A stretch of DNA of 29,160 bases. Source: VFMC01 sp037130535. Lineage in GTDB: Bacteria; Actinomycetota; Acidimicrobiia; Acidimicrobiales; Ilumatobacteraceae. Positions 1 through 8,655 of the stretch are shown here, piece by piece. The position numbers and the translations under genes were made by a program. The notes under the pieces are model-generated. The model saw nothing but the letters and a program-made list of their open reading frames with translations, had not been told where the DNA came from and did no database searches. Numbering within the stretch: position 1 is the first letter of the stretch; each line of letters starts with the position of its first letter. The stretch covers positions 1 to 29,160 of the forward strand of contig JBAXSU010000017.1 of the NCBI GenBank assembly GCA_037130535.1. Reading direction: 5' to 3'.

Positions 1-451
1 TGGTTCCCCAGAACGGCCCCGGGCCCTCGCCGGTGCGAGCGTTCAGAGCGGCCGCCACGTCGAAACGGTTGTTCGTGTTGTCGGGTTGGTCGTCGAGCGC
101 GTGGGCGAGGTGCTGCCAGACGGCCGACCAGGCGGGGGAGGTGTCGAGACCGACGGCCGCGGCAAACCCATGCGGATAGCCGAGCCCCACGTCGATACCG
201 AGTAGGACCCGCCGATCGGCATATGTGTCGAGCACCGCTTCGATGAGGAGGTCGGCGTCGCGGCGGGTGGAAGGGTTGTGGAGCGAAGCCGCGGCTGCCC
301 CGTGTTCCAGCACGGCGACCCAGATTGAGTCGCGGCCCTGCTTCGGTGCCGACGACGCGCTCCAGTCGACCATCACGTAGACATCGAACAGCGGCAGCGG
401 TGAGGGATCGATACGTCGCAGTCTGGTCGATACGTCCGGCGATGAGGGCAC
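1..451 (-). CDS. Conserved hypothetical protein, 3'-truncated by window edge
   Basis: The reading frame is open from a stop at about 463 down to base 1 and runs off the window, so the C-terminus is missing. Visible motifs are FDVYVMVDWS, DSIWVAV, LLGIDVGLGYPHGF, DNTNNRFDVAA and GPGPFWGT. This combination matches a conserved bacterial family of unproven function that I recall being loosely annotated as molybdopterin-guanine-dinucleotide related. The two acidic strands (VDWS and GIDVG) recall RNase-H-fold families such as DUF429, which is inference. The start is uncertain: GTG at 451 gives a low-complexity leader with the repeated peptide SPDV, while GTG 376 or ATG 373 would begin just before VDWS. 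No convincing ribosome binding site precedes any of them. It lies 26 nt downstream of the NUDIX gene on the same strand and may be co-transcribed. The coding call is firm; the function is unknown. Confidence 0.6.
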   Translation of the reverse strand, partial: MPSSPDVSTRLRRIDPSPLPLFDVYVMVDWSASSAPKQGRDSIWVAVLEHGAAAASLHNPSTRRDADLLIEAVLDTYADRRVLLGIDVGLGYPHGFAAAVGLDTSPAWSAVWQHLAHALDDQPDNTNNRFDVAAALNARTGEGPGPFWGT

Positions 452-477
452 GTCCGGCGATCAGAGGAGGGCCGCGA

Positions 478-966
478 TCAGAGGGCGCGGCGCTCGACGA
501 TGGCGCGCAGGTGCGGCCAGGCGGCCGCGAACCCGGCATGCAGTGGGCGCCGTTCGACGATGTCGGTGGGCACCCACTCGACCGCGTCGGTCTCGAAGTT
601 GAGCGACTCGCCGAAGGGTTCGTCGACCTCGACCACCACGGTGGTGTACGACCAGTCGTCGGCCGGTTCGAAGATGTACTGGCCGATCACGCGGTGCACG
701 GCGGGGATGTCGCCCACCTCCTCGGAGGCCTCGCGCAGCGCCGCCTCGACCGGTGTCTCACCCTCGTCCATCGCCCCGCCGGCGCACGACCACGTGCCAC
801 CTTCGTGCGAGAAGGCCGACCGCTGCTGGAGCATCACCAGCGGGGGAGTGGTGGGGTCGGTGGGATGGCGGAGCACGAACACCACGCCGGCAGCGCCGAA
901 GACGCCCCAGCGGACATGTCCGTCGGAACACCGCATGAACCCGTCACCCGACCGCCGATGCGCCAT
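478..966 (-). CDS. NUDIX hydrolase
   Basis: This is a 162-residue NUDIX pyrophosphohydrolase, a family that hydrolyses nucleoside diphosphates linked to another moiety using divalent metal. The NUDIX box is complete: G64, E70, then R78-E79 and E82-E83 with G85, fitting Gx5Ex7REUxEExGU. The N-terminal segment GDGFMRCSDGHVRWGVFGAAGVVFV and the phrase GGTWSCAGGAMDEGE are typical of actinobacterial stand-alone NUDIX proteins. I chose ATG 966 because family conservation begins at SGDGF, just after it. An upstream in-frame GTG at 1014 would add 16 unconserved residues and reach into the sbcD promoter. The gene diverges from sbcD, with about 70 bp between the starts. The substrate cannot be told from sequence; house-cleaning of damaged nucleotides or ADP-ribose/NADH-type substrates are possible. 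Confidence 0.88.
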   Translation of the reverse strand: MAHRRSGDGFMRCSDGHVRWGVFGAAGVVFVLRHPTDPTTPPLVMLQQRSAFSHEGGTWSCAGGAMDEGETPVEAALREASEEVGDIPAVHRVIGQYIFEPADDWSYTTVVVEVDEPFGESLNFETDAVEWVPTDIVERRPLHAGFAAAWPHLRAIVERRAL

Positions 967-1003
967 CCCGCAACCTTGGCCGGTGAACCGGAGGGTTCGC
1001 CAA

Positions 1004-1037
1004 TTGCGTGTCACACCCCTTCCGTAGGCTGCACCCC
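1004..1037 (+). promoter_or_regulatory. Candidate leaderless promoter of the sbcD operon
   Basis: A -10-like TAGGCT lies at 1025-1030 and is followed by exactly 7 nt (gcacccc) before the sbcD ATG at 1038. A possible -35 element TTGCGT sits at 1004-1009, about 15 bp upstream. There is no purine-rich ribosome binding site before the ATG. A -10 hexamer ending about 7 nt before the start codon is the known geometry of leaderless actinobacterial transcripts. Confidence 0.55.
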
Positions 1038-2222
1038 ATGCGCGTCCTCCACACCAGCGACTGGCATCTCGGCCGGGCCTTCGGGCCGGTCTCGCTGCAG
1101 CAGCACCAGGCCGCGTTCATCGACTGGTTGGTCGATGTGGTTGCCGCCGAGCAGGTCGACCTAGTGGTGGTGGCCGGCGATCTGTTCGACCGGGCGCTGC
1201 CGCCGGCCTGGGCGGTCGACCTGCTGCGCGACGCGTTGCTGCGACTTCGTGGCGCCGGGGCGCACATCGCTCTCATCTCCGGCAACCACGACGGGCCCGA
1301 GCGTGTCGCGGCCTACGACGTGTTCGTCGAGCAGGCGGGCCTCTTCGTGCGTGGCGGGTACCGGGGTGCGGGCGAGGTGCTCACGCTCGCGTTCACCGAC
1401 GGCCCGCTCGACCTGGTGCTGCTGCCGTACCTCGAACCGGCGCTCGAACCCGCTGCCGGCAACGAGCACGACTCACCGCCCCCACCGGCTGAGGCGGACG
1501 AGGCAGGCGAGGTCCGCCGGCGGCGCACGCATCACGATGTGCTCGCTGCTGCGGCGTCGCGTGCCGCAGCAGCGCTGCGCTCGCCACGGTCGCTCGCCGT
1601 CGCCCATGCGTTCGTGGTGGGTGGCCAGGGCGTGGCCGTCAGCGACAGCGAACGGCAGCTCACCGTGGGCGGCACCGCCGAGGTGGGTGTCGAGGTGTTC
1701 GCGCCCTTCTCGTACACGGCGCTCGGCCACCTGCACACGCCTCAGCAGGTGGGCGCCCCGCACGTGCGCTACAGCGGCACGCCGCTCGCCTACTCGTTCT
1801 CCGAAACTGTCGCCAAGCAGGTGGTGGTCGTCGATCTCGCTGCCGACGGCACGGTGGGTGTCACCGAGATCCCGGTGCCGGTGGGTCGTAGCGTCGTCAC
1901 ACTGCGCGGCACGATGTCCGAGTTGCTCGCGTTGCCCCAGCCCGACGCAGTCCATCGCTGGGTGCGGGCCGAACTGTTCGACGCCACACCCGTGGTCGAC
2001 GCCAAGGTGCGCCTGGCCGAGGTGTACCCGCACATCGTCGAAGTCGATTGGCGGCCGCCGGCTCACACCGAGGGTGCCGATGCGGTGCCGGTCGATCACC
2101 GCCGCCGGCTCGGCCCGGCCGAGGCCGTGCACCAGTACTGGGCCGACCTGCACGGCGCCGAGCCCACCCCGGCTGAACTCGCCGCCCTCGTGCACGGCAT
2201 CGACAAGGCGATGGGCGCATGA
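1038..2222 (+). CDS. sbcD: Exonuclease subunit SbcD (Mre11-type nuclease)
   Basis: SbcD, the nuclease subunit of the SbcCD (Mre11-Rad50-like) complex, cleaves DNA hairpins and processes protein-blocked or broken ends using Mn. The 394-residue product has the calcineurin-like phosphoesterase motifs in order: TSDWHLGR (DxH) at the N-terminus, VVAGDLFDRALP (GDxxDR), ISGNHDG (GNHD), and later ALGHLHTPQQ (GHxH) with YSGTPLAYSF. I chose ATG 1038 because SbcD proteins begin directly at MRVLHTSDWHLG, and a -10 box lies 7 nt upstream. The in-frame start 30 nt earlier adds an unconserved leader. Its stop overlaps the sbcC start as ATGA (2219-2222), indicating translational coupling. It is the first gene of a six-gene operon. 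Confidence 0.96.
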   Translation: MRVLHTSDWHLGRAFGPVSLQQHQAAFIDWLVDVVAAEQVDLVVVAGDLFDRALPPAWAVDLLRDALLRLRGAGAHIALISGNHDGPERVAAYDVFVEQAGLFVRGGYRGAGEVLTLAFTDGPLDLVLLPYLEPALEPAAGNEHDSPPPPAEADEAGEVRRRRTHHDVLAAAASRAAAALRSPRSLAVAHAFVVGGQGVAVSDSERQLTVGGTAEVGVEVFAPFSYTALGHLHTPQQVGAPHVRYSGTPLAYSFSETVAKQVVVVDLAADGTVGVTEIPVPVGRSVVTLRGTMSELLALPQPDAVHRWVRAELFDATPVVDAKVRLAEVYPHIVEVDWRPPAHTEGADAVPVDHRRRLGPAEAVHQYWADLHGAEPTPAELAALVHGIDKAMGA

Positions 2223-5182
2223 GGCCGCTGCAGTTGCACATCACCGCGTTCGGGTCGTACCCCGGCGCCGAGCACATCGATTTCGCCGTGCTCGCCGAAC
2301 TGGGCCTGTTCACGGTCACCGGCCCCACTGGCGCCGGCAAGAGCACCATCTTCGACGCCATGACCTTCGCCCTCTACGGCGATGTCGCTGGCGATCGGCA
2401 GGCGCGCGACATGCGCTCGCACCACGCTGCGGCGGGCACGCTCACCGAGGTGACGTTCGAGTTCGAGGTCGACGGCACGCGCTACCAGGTGCACCGCACC
2501 CCCAGCCAGGATCGGCCGCGCAAGACCGGCAGCGGCACCACACCCCACAACACCACGGCCGAGTTCGCCCGCTGGGAGAGCGGTGCCTGGGTGGTCGAGG
2601 CAGCGCAGGCGGGTTCCGTCACCAAGCGATGCATCGAACTGCTCGGCCTCACCGCGCCGCAGTTCCAGCAGGTCGTGCTGCTCCCGCAGGGCAGGTTCTC
2701 CGAGTTCCTGCTGGCGAAGACCTCCGACCGTCTGGAGGTGCTGCGCCAGTTGTTCGGCTCGCACCTCTATGTCGCCGCGGTCGACGAGATGAGGGCCGAG
2801 GCGTACCGTCTCGACGCCGAGGTGAAAGATGTACGGGCCGAGATCGAGCGCCACCGTCTCAACGCGCTCGACCAGGCGCGCCAGATGGCCGGCGCGCTCG
2901 AGGCCGATCCGTCGGTGTGGTCGCTGGCCGACGATGCGACGGTGTCCGACATCGAGGCCGCGGTCACGGCGCTCGACGCCGATCGCGCGGCGCTGAGTGC
3001 AGCGGCCGAGCAGGCCCGAGTCGCTGCCGACGATGCCCGCCGCACCGCGGACGAGGCCGAGGCCACCGCCGAACGCTTCGACCGGGCCACCGCGCGCCGC
3101 GCCACCCTCGTCGCTCTGCACGAACGCGACAACGAGATGGTCGCCACCGAGCGCGCTGTCGCAGCGGCCCGTCGTTCCCGACCGGTGGTTGCGGCAGCTC
3201 GCCGGGCAGCCGATGCCTCCGACGCGCTCCAGAGCGCCCGCACCAGCGAACGGGTAGCACTCGATGCCGTGCACACCGCTGCGGCCGATGTGGGCATCGA
3301 TGTCGGCGACTCGTCCGACTCGGCCACGGCAGCGGTCACCCACCGCCGCGCTGCGCTCGAGCTCGACCGGCAGCGGCTGGCGGCGCTCGCCGCGGCGAGC
3401 GGGCAGCTGGCAGAGTTCGACCGGGCGCATGGCGCGGCCGTGGCCGAGGTCGAGCGTCTCGACGACGAGGTGGCGCAATGGTCCGCCCAGTCCCAGCAGC
3501 TCCAGCAGCGACATGGTGCCCTGGCTGCGGCAGCGGCGGGCGCCGAGTCGCTGCGGCACGCGGCCACCTCCGCCCGCACCGTGCACGCCGAGCGCTGCGA
3601 ACTCGATGGCGCGGCCGCCGAACTCGACGCGGCTCGTCGTGCTTTCCAGCAAGCGTCCGACCGCGCCGATGCGCAGTTGGTCCGGTTCGTCGACGGAGTG
3701 GCACCGCGTCTGGCCTCGTCACTGGTCGAAGGTGAACCCTGCCCCGTCTGCGGCAGCCCCGAGCACCCGTCGCCGGCAGCGACGCATCCGGAGCACGGTG
3801 AGGTCGATGTCGCCACGCTCGACATTGCGCTCGCCGAATCAGCCGCGGCGCAGAGCGCCGTCGCTGGGCTGGTCGAACGGGTACGTCGTTCACAGCAGGC
3901 GCTCGGCGACCTCGCCGACCAGGCGATCGACGCGCTCGATGCCACGGCCACCGCCGCCGAACTGGCAGCTGCCGACGCCGAGCGGGCGGTGGCCGAGCGC
4001 GACCGGGTCGTGGCCGAGATGGCGCGCATCGACCAGGCCCTCGCCGCGGCCCAGGCCGATGCTGCGGCGGCCCGCCACATCGAGATCGAGCGCGGCGCCG
4101 AGGTGCGCAGTGCCCAATCGACGCTCGACTCGGCACTCGCAGCGGCCGTGGGCCTCGACGACGCGCGCATTGCCGACGAGGAGGCTGGCCTCCATCGTCT
4201 CGCCGCGCTTGTCACCGAATGGTCGGTCGCCCGCTCGCATGCCGCCGAGGCGCAGGTCGCCGCCGACCTCACCGATCGTGCGGCAGGCGAGGCGTTCGCG
4301 GCCTCCGGTGTCGCCGACCTCGTCGCGGCCGAGGCTGATGCGCTCCACGGCACCGATCTCGAGGTGCTCGCCGCAGAAGTGGATGGCCATCGTGCTGCAG
4401 TCACCGACGCGACGGCGAGCCTTCGCGAGCTCGAAGAGTTGGGCGTGCCCGCCGAGCGCCCCGACGTCGAACCGGCGCGCGACCACGCTCGGCAGCTCGC
4501 CCAGCACAGCGACGCGCTCGCCAGCACCAGCGTCGTCGTGCAGCAGCGGTACGACGATCTCGCCGTGTCGATCAGGTCGGCTCGTACCGTCGACGACGGT
4601 GCCGCCGACCTCATCGAACGGCGCAACGTGGCAATGAACGTGTACCAGGTGTGCAACGCCAACACCGGCCGCCGCATCGGCCTCGAGACCTGGGTGCTCG
4701 CGGCCGAACTCGACCGGGTCACCGCCTCGGCCACCGTGCACCTGCAGCGCATGTCGAAGGGTCGCTATGCGCTGTCTCGTGCCGTCGACGGCGAACGGGG
4801 CAACCAGCGCAACGGTCTCGAACTGGCAGTGTTCGACGCACACACCGGGCAGAGCCGAGCCCCTGTCACCCTGTCGGGTGGCGAACGGTTCCAGGCGTCG
4901 CTCTCCCTCGCCCTCGGCCTGGCCGATGTGGTCAGCCAGGGTGGCTCTGGGTCGGGCCGGGTGTTCGAAGCGCTGTTCGTCGACGAGGGCTTCGGCTCGC
5001 TCGACCCCGAATCACTCGATGATGCCATCGACGCCCTCACCCACCTCCGCGCCAGCGGACGTATGGTGGGTGCCATCACCCATGTCGAGGCGATGAAGCA
5101 GCAGTTGCCCACCGGTATCGAGGTGCGCCGACGCCCGGCTGGTGGCGGCTCCACCATCGTCCAGCCGGCGGTGCGGGCATGA
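2219..5182 (+). CDS. sbcC: Exonuclease subunit SbcC (Rad50-type SMC ATPase)
   Basis: SbcC is the SMC-like ATPase that tethers DNA and gates the SbcD nuclease. The 987-residue protein shows an N-terminal ABC half with Walker A GPTGAGKSTIFDAM and Q-loop region FQQVVLLPQGRFSEFLLA. Two long Ala/Glu/Arg/Asp-rich coiled-coil arms follow, separated by a zinc-hook CPVC (Cys508 and Cys511) near the middle. The C-terminal half carries the signature VTLSGGERFQASLSLALGLA and Walker B ALFVDEGFGSLD. Both halves and the hook are intact, so a working dimerising complex is expected. The start overlaps the sbcD stop and the stop overlaps the recC start, both as ATGA. The coiled-coil region throws long antisense open frames that are artefacts of its GC-rich codons. 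Confidence 0.97.
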   Translation: MRPLQLHITAFGSYPGAEHIDFAVLAELGLFTVTGPTGAGKSTIFDAMTFALYGDVAGDRQARDMRSHHAAAGTLTEVTFEFEVDGTRYQVHRTPSQDRPRKTGSGTTPHNTTAEFARWESGAWVVEAAQAGSVTKRCIELLGLTAPQFQQVVLLPQGRFSEFLLAKTSDRLEVLRQLFGSHLYVAAVDEMRAEAYRLDAEVKDVRAEIERHRLNALDQARQMAGALEADPSVWSLADDATVSDIEAAVTALDADRAALSAAAEQARVAADDARRTADEAEATAERFDRATARRATLVALHERDNEMVATERAVAAARRSRPVVAAARRAADASDALQSARTSERVALDAVHTAAADVGIDVGDSSDSATAAVTHRRAALELDRQRLAALAAASGQLAEFDRAHGAAVAEVERLDDEVAQWSAQSQQLQQRHGALAAAAAGAESLRHAATSARTVHAERCELDGAAAELDAARRAFQQASDRADAQLVRFVDGVAPRLASSLVEGEPCPVCGSPEHPSPAATHPEHGEVDVATLDIALAESAAAQSAVAGLVERVRRSQQALGDLADQAIDALDATATAAELAAADAERAVAERDRVVAEMARIDQALAAAQADAAAARHIEIERGAEVRSAQSTLDSALAAAVGLDDARIADEEAGLHRLAALVTEWSVARSHAAEAQVAADLTDRAAGEAFAASGVADLVAAEADALHGTDLEVLAAEVDGHRAAVTDATASLRELEELGVPAERPDVEPARDHARQLAQHSDALASTSVVVQQRYDDLAVSIRSARTVDDGAADLIERRNVAMNVYQVCNANTGRRIGLETWVLAAELDRVTASATVHLQRMSKGRYALSRAVDGERGNQRNGLELAVFDAHTGQSRAPVTLSGGERFQASLSLALGLADVVSQGGSGSGRVFEALFVDEGFGSLDPESLDDAIDALTHLRASGRMVGAITHVEAMKQQLPTGIEVRRRPAGGGSTIVQPAVRA

Positions 5183-8100
5183 CCCTGCATCTGCTGGTCT
5201 CCGATCACCTCGTCGCGCTGGCCGATCGGGCAGCCGAGGTGCTGGCCACGCCACCGGACGATCCGTTCGCCCGCGATCTCGTCGCCGTTCCCGGCGACGG
5301 GGTGCGCACCTGGCTGGTGCGTCGCCTTGCCGAGCGGCTCGGTGTGTCGTCTGCTGCTGCCGCCGACGGCATCGCCACGAACATCGAGTTCGTCTTTCCA
5401 GGCGCGCTCGTGCGACGTGCCATCGGCCGCACCGAGGTCGACTCGCCGTGGTCGATCGGCCCTCTCACCTGGGCCCTCCACGATCTGCTGCACGAACACG
5501 GCAACCGCCTCGGCTTGCCCGCCGATGCCGTGCGGGCACGTGCCATCGCCGACCTGTTCGATCGCTACTCGTTGCACCGCGTGCCAATGGTGTCTGCCTG
5601 GGAGCGAGGCACCGACGTCGACGCGGCCGGCGTTCCGTTGGCATCGTCGCTGCTGTGGCAGCCCCAACTGTGGCGCCTGCTCGTCGAGCGCTGGGGAGTG
5701 CCCAGCGACGCCGCCCGCATCGCCGACGACATCGCTGGACTGCGCGCCGGTCGAGTCGAGCCCGAGGTACCCCAGCGTGTGCTGCTGTTCGGGTTGGCCA
5801 GCCTGCCCGCCCCCCATCTCGACGTTCTCACCGCACTGGCCACCCGACGCGAGGTCCACCTGCTCGCGCCGGTGTCATCGTCGGCGTGGTGGCAACGGCT
5901 CGCCGTCCCAGCGGCGTCGCTCAGCGCCGGATCGTTGCTCCGCTCGGCCGACCCCAGCACCGAGGTGGTGGCGCACCGACTGGCGCGCACGTGGGCCCGA
6001 GCGCCGCGCGAGGCGCACCTGCTGCTGCGCGCCGCCGCCCAGCGGTCGGGTGCCTCCATCGAGTCGGTCGCCGCGGCGGCACCGACCATCGACGACCAGA
6101 CGCCCCTGTTGGCGCGGCTGCAGGCTGCCCTTCGCGCCGACCTCGACCCGCCCGGCGCCCCGGCAGCTGGCAGTGCCGACCTCCGCCCGCGGCTCGCCGC
6201 CCACGACCACAGTGTGCAGTGGCACCGCTGTCACGGCCTCACCCGCCAGGTGGAGGTGCTGCGCGACGTACTGCTGCGCCTGCTCGACGCGCCCGCCCCT
6301 CCTGGCGGTGCACCGCTCGAACCGCGCGACATCGCCATCTTGTGCCCCGATGTGGCCGCCGTCGCCCCCATTGCCGAGGCGGTGTTCGGCGGCGACGGTC
6401 CTGGGGGCACCGTTCCTGCCCTGCCGGTGCGTGTGGCCGATCGCTCGCTGCGCACCGACATCCCGCTGCTCGACGCAGTGGTCGCCCTGTTCGGCTTCAC
6501 CGACGGGCGTTTCCGGGCAGGCGACGTGCTCTCGTTCGCCGCCCGCCCACCGGTCAGCCACCGGTTCGGGTTCACCGCCGAACGTCTCGGTCGCATCGTC
6601 GAGTGGGTCGATGCGGTGCACATCCGCTGGGGCATCGACGCCGCACAGCGCGTCCCGTACGGGCTGCCCGCTCAGTACACCGCTGCAACCTGGCAGGCCG
6701 GCCTCGACCAACTGCTCGTCGGTGCGGCGATGGCCGATGCGGGTGCTCGGCTCGGGCCCGGTCACACCGTGCCGTACGGTGATGTCGAGGGCGACGACCT
6801 CGCTCTGGCCGGCGACCTGGCCGATTTCGTCCACCGCCTCGGACGGGCCGCCGAAACGCTGGCGGTCGAGCAGTCGGTGGCCGAGTGGTGCGAGGCGCTG
6901 CGCGCTGCAGCGCTGCAGTTGTGCGCCCTCGACGATGCCGACAGCTGGCACTGGCACCGGCTCGAGACCGAACTCACCCGGCTCGCCGCCGACGCCGCGG
7001 CAGGAGGTGTGCCCAGCGATCGTTCAGTGCCACCCGAGCAGATGGCGATGCTGTTGGCCGAGCGACTGGGCGGCCGGTCGGGGCGGCCTCGGTTCGGCTC
7101 CGGAGCCATCACCCTGTCGTCGCTCACCGCCCAGCGCGGCGTGCCGTACCGGGTGGTGTGCCTGCTCGGCCTCGACACCGATGCCGGCGGTGGCGCGGCT
7201 GCGGCCGACGACCTCACGGCCACGGCACCGGTGGTGGGCGACCGCGATGCGCGCAGCGAGACGAGGGCTCAGCTGCTCGATGCGCTGCTTGCAGCGGGTG
7301 AACAGCTCGTCATCTGCAGCAACGGACGCGATCTGCGCACCAACGTCGAGGTTCCGCCCACCGTGGCGCTCGCCGAGCTCGTCGACCTCATCGACGCCTC
7401 GGTCGTCGCGCCGCTCGACGGCCCTCGGGCCGAGGCCTCGCGGGCCAGCGATGCCATTGCGCTCGAGCATCCGCGGCAGGCCTGGTCAGAACGCAACTTC
7501 CAGGCCGGAGCACTCGGTGTCGACGGCCCCTGGGGGTTCGACGCCGTGGCGTGCCAGGCGGCCGTGCAGCGCCGCCAGCAGACCGCGACACCGGCGTTCC
7601 TTCCCGAACCACTGCAGGCGGCCGTCGCCGACGACCCGACGATCGGCTCGCTCTACACCGCGCTCACCGCGCCGGTTCGGCAGTTCCTCTCGCTCCGGCT
7701 CGCCATGGGACTCGATGACGACGCGGCCGAGCCCGACGATCTGGTGCCGCTGGCAGCCGACGCCCTCGACTCGTGGAAGGTCGCCGATGCGCTGTTGTCG
7801 GTGCGTCTGGGTCTCGACACCGACGATGTCGACGTGGTCGACGCGGCCATCGAGCAGTGGGCCGAGGTCGAACGGGCGGGCGGCGCGTTGCCTCCGTTCG
7901 CCTTCGGCGACCACGCGCTGAACCGGGCCCGTACCCGGGCCGAACTGGTGGCCGTGGCACGCAACACCGTGCTCGACGCCGAGGGCGTACCGCACGTGCC
8001 CACCACCCATCTCGTCGACATCACCCTGCCCGACGGGCGCCGACTGCACGGTGACGTGTCGGGCGTGCACGGCCATGTCGTGGTGGCTGCCAGCGTGTCG

Positions 8101-8655
8101 AAGTTGGCGCCCAAGCACCGCATCGCGGCCTGGCTGCACCTGGCCGTGCTGGGTACGGTGTTCCCCGACCACCCATGGCAGGCCCTCGTCGTGGGCATCG
8201 CGGGCAAGGCCGACAAGCCCGCGGTGGCCGTCGAGCGGTGGCAGTTGCTGTCGGCCGAGCACGCGGCCGAGGCGCTGGCCTGCATCGTCCAACTCGCCGA
8301 TCGTGCCGGCACCGACATCGTCCCGGCCTTCCCTGCCACTACCGAAGCCCTGCACCGCGGCGATCGCAAAGCAGCGACCAAAGCGTGGGGCGACGGCGGC
8401 ATGTACTCCAGGGGCGAACGCGACGACCGCTGGGTGCAGTTCGTGTTTGGCGACATCGATCTCGACGATCTACTCGCCCTGCCGCCGCGCCCCGACGAAA
8501 CCGGCGACGAATGGGGTAGCGGTGGTTCGCGCGTCGAGCGCTGGGCCGAGCGGGTGTGGGGTACCTTCGCCCGCACCGTCCGCGCTGTCGGCGAGTCCGA
8601 CGAGTCCGAAGGGGCCGACGAGTTCGACGGGGCCAGCGAGGTCGATGATGACTGA
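5179..8655 (+). CDS. recC: Exodeoxyribonuclease V gamma subunit RecC
   Basis: RecC is the scaffold of the RecBCD helicase-nuclease. In E. coli it splits the duplex, feeds the strands to RecB and RecD, and scans the 3' strand for Chi. The 1158-residue length matches the family (about 1100). Recognisable stretches are the N-terminus LHLLVSDHLVALADRAAEVL, GIATNIEFVFPGALV, the internal block RDIAILCPDVAAVAPI, and VCLLGLDTDAG followed later by LLDALLAAGEQLVICSNGRD. As expected for RecC there is no intact Walker A motif. It ends in an acidic Ser/Asp/Glu-rich tail (the last 20 or so residues). The start overlaps sbcC (ATGA at 5179) and the end overlaps recB by 8-11 nt. The recC-recB-recD order matches the enterobacterial locus, but without the ptrA protease gene between recC and recB. 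Confidence 0.94.
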   Translation: MTLHLLVSDHLVALADRAAEVLATPPDDPFARDLVAVPGDGVRTWLVRRLAERLGVSSAAAADGIATNIEFVFPGALVRRAIGRTEVDSPWSIGPLTWALHDLLHEHGNRLGLPADAVRARAIADLFDRYSLHRVPMVSAWERGTDVDAAGVPLASSLLWQPQLWRLLVERWGVPSDAARIADDIAGLRAGRVEPEVPQRVLLFGLASLPAPHLDVLTALATRREVHLLAPVSSSAWWQRLAVPAASLSAGSLLRSADPSTEVVAHRLARTWARAPREAHLLLRAAAQRSGASIESVAAAAPTIDDQTPLLARLQAALRADLDPPGAPAAGSADLRPRLAAHDHSVQWHRCHGLTRQVEVLRDVLLRLLDAPAPPGGAPLEPRDIAILCPDVAAVAPIAEAVFGGDGPGGTVPALPVRVADRSLRTDIPLLDAVVALFGFTDGRFRAGDVLSFAARPPVSHRFGFTAERLGRIVEWVDAVHIRWGIDAAQRVPYGLPAQYTAATWQAGLDQLLVGAAMADAGARLGPGHTVPYGDVEGDDLALAGDLADFVHRLGRAAETLAVEQSVAEWCEALRAAALQLCALDDADSWHWHRLETELTRLAADAAAGGVPSDRSVPPEQMAMLLAERLGGRSGRPRFGSGAITLSSLTAQRGVPYRVVCLLGLDTDAGGGAAAADDLTATAPVVGDRDARSETRAQLLDALLAAGEQLVICSNGRDLRTNVEVPPTVALAELVDLIDASVVAPLDGPRAEASRASDAIALEHPRQAWSERNFQAGALGVDGPWGFDAVACQAAVQRRQQTATPAFLPEPLQAAVADDPTIGSLYTALTAPVRQFLSLRLAMGLDDDAAEPDDLVPLAADALDSWKVADALLSVRLGLDTDDVDVVDAAIEQWAEVERAGGALPPFAFGDHALNRARTRAELVAVARNTVLDAEGVPHVPTTHLVDITLPDGRRLHGDVSGVHGHVVVAASVSKLAPKHRIAAWLHLAVLGTVFPDHPWQALVVGIAGKADKPAVAVERWQLLSAEHAAEALACIVQLADRAGTDIVPAFPATTEALHRGDRKAATKAWGDGGMYSRGERDDRWVQFVFGDIDLDDLLALPPRPDETGDEWGSGGSRVERWAERVWGTFARTVRAVGESDESEGADEFDGASEVDDD

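Noticed and set aside
325..1164. Plus-strand open frame covering the NUDIX gene and sbcD start
   Set aside because: It overlaps an intact NUDIX box on the other strand and the SbcD N-terminus; its sequence is Arg/Pro/Ser-rich noise.
2767..4752. 661-codon open frame antisense to sbcC, rich in Ala/Ser/Arg
   Set aside because: It is the mirror of the GC-rich coiled-coil codons of sbcC. It has no family motifs, and the sense strand carries complete SbcC domains.
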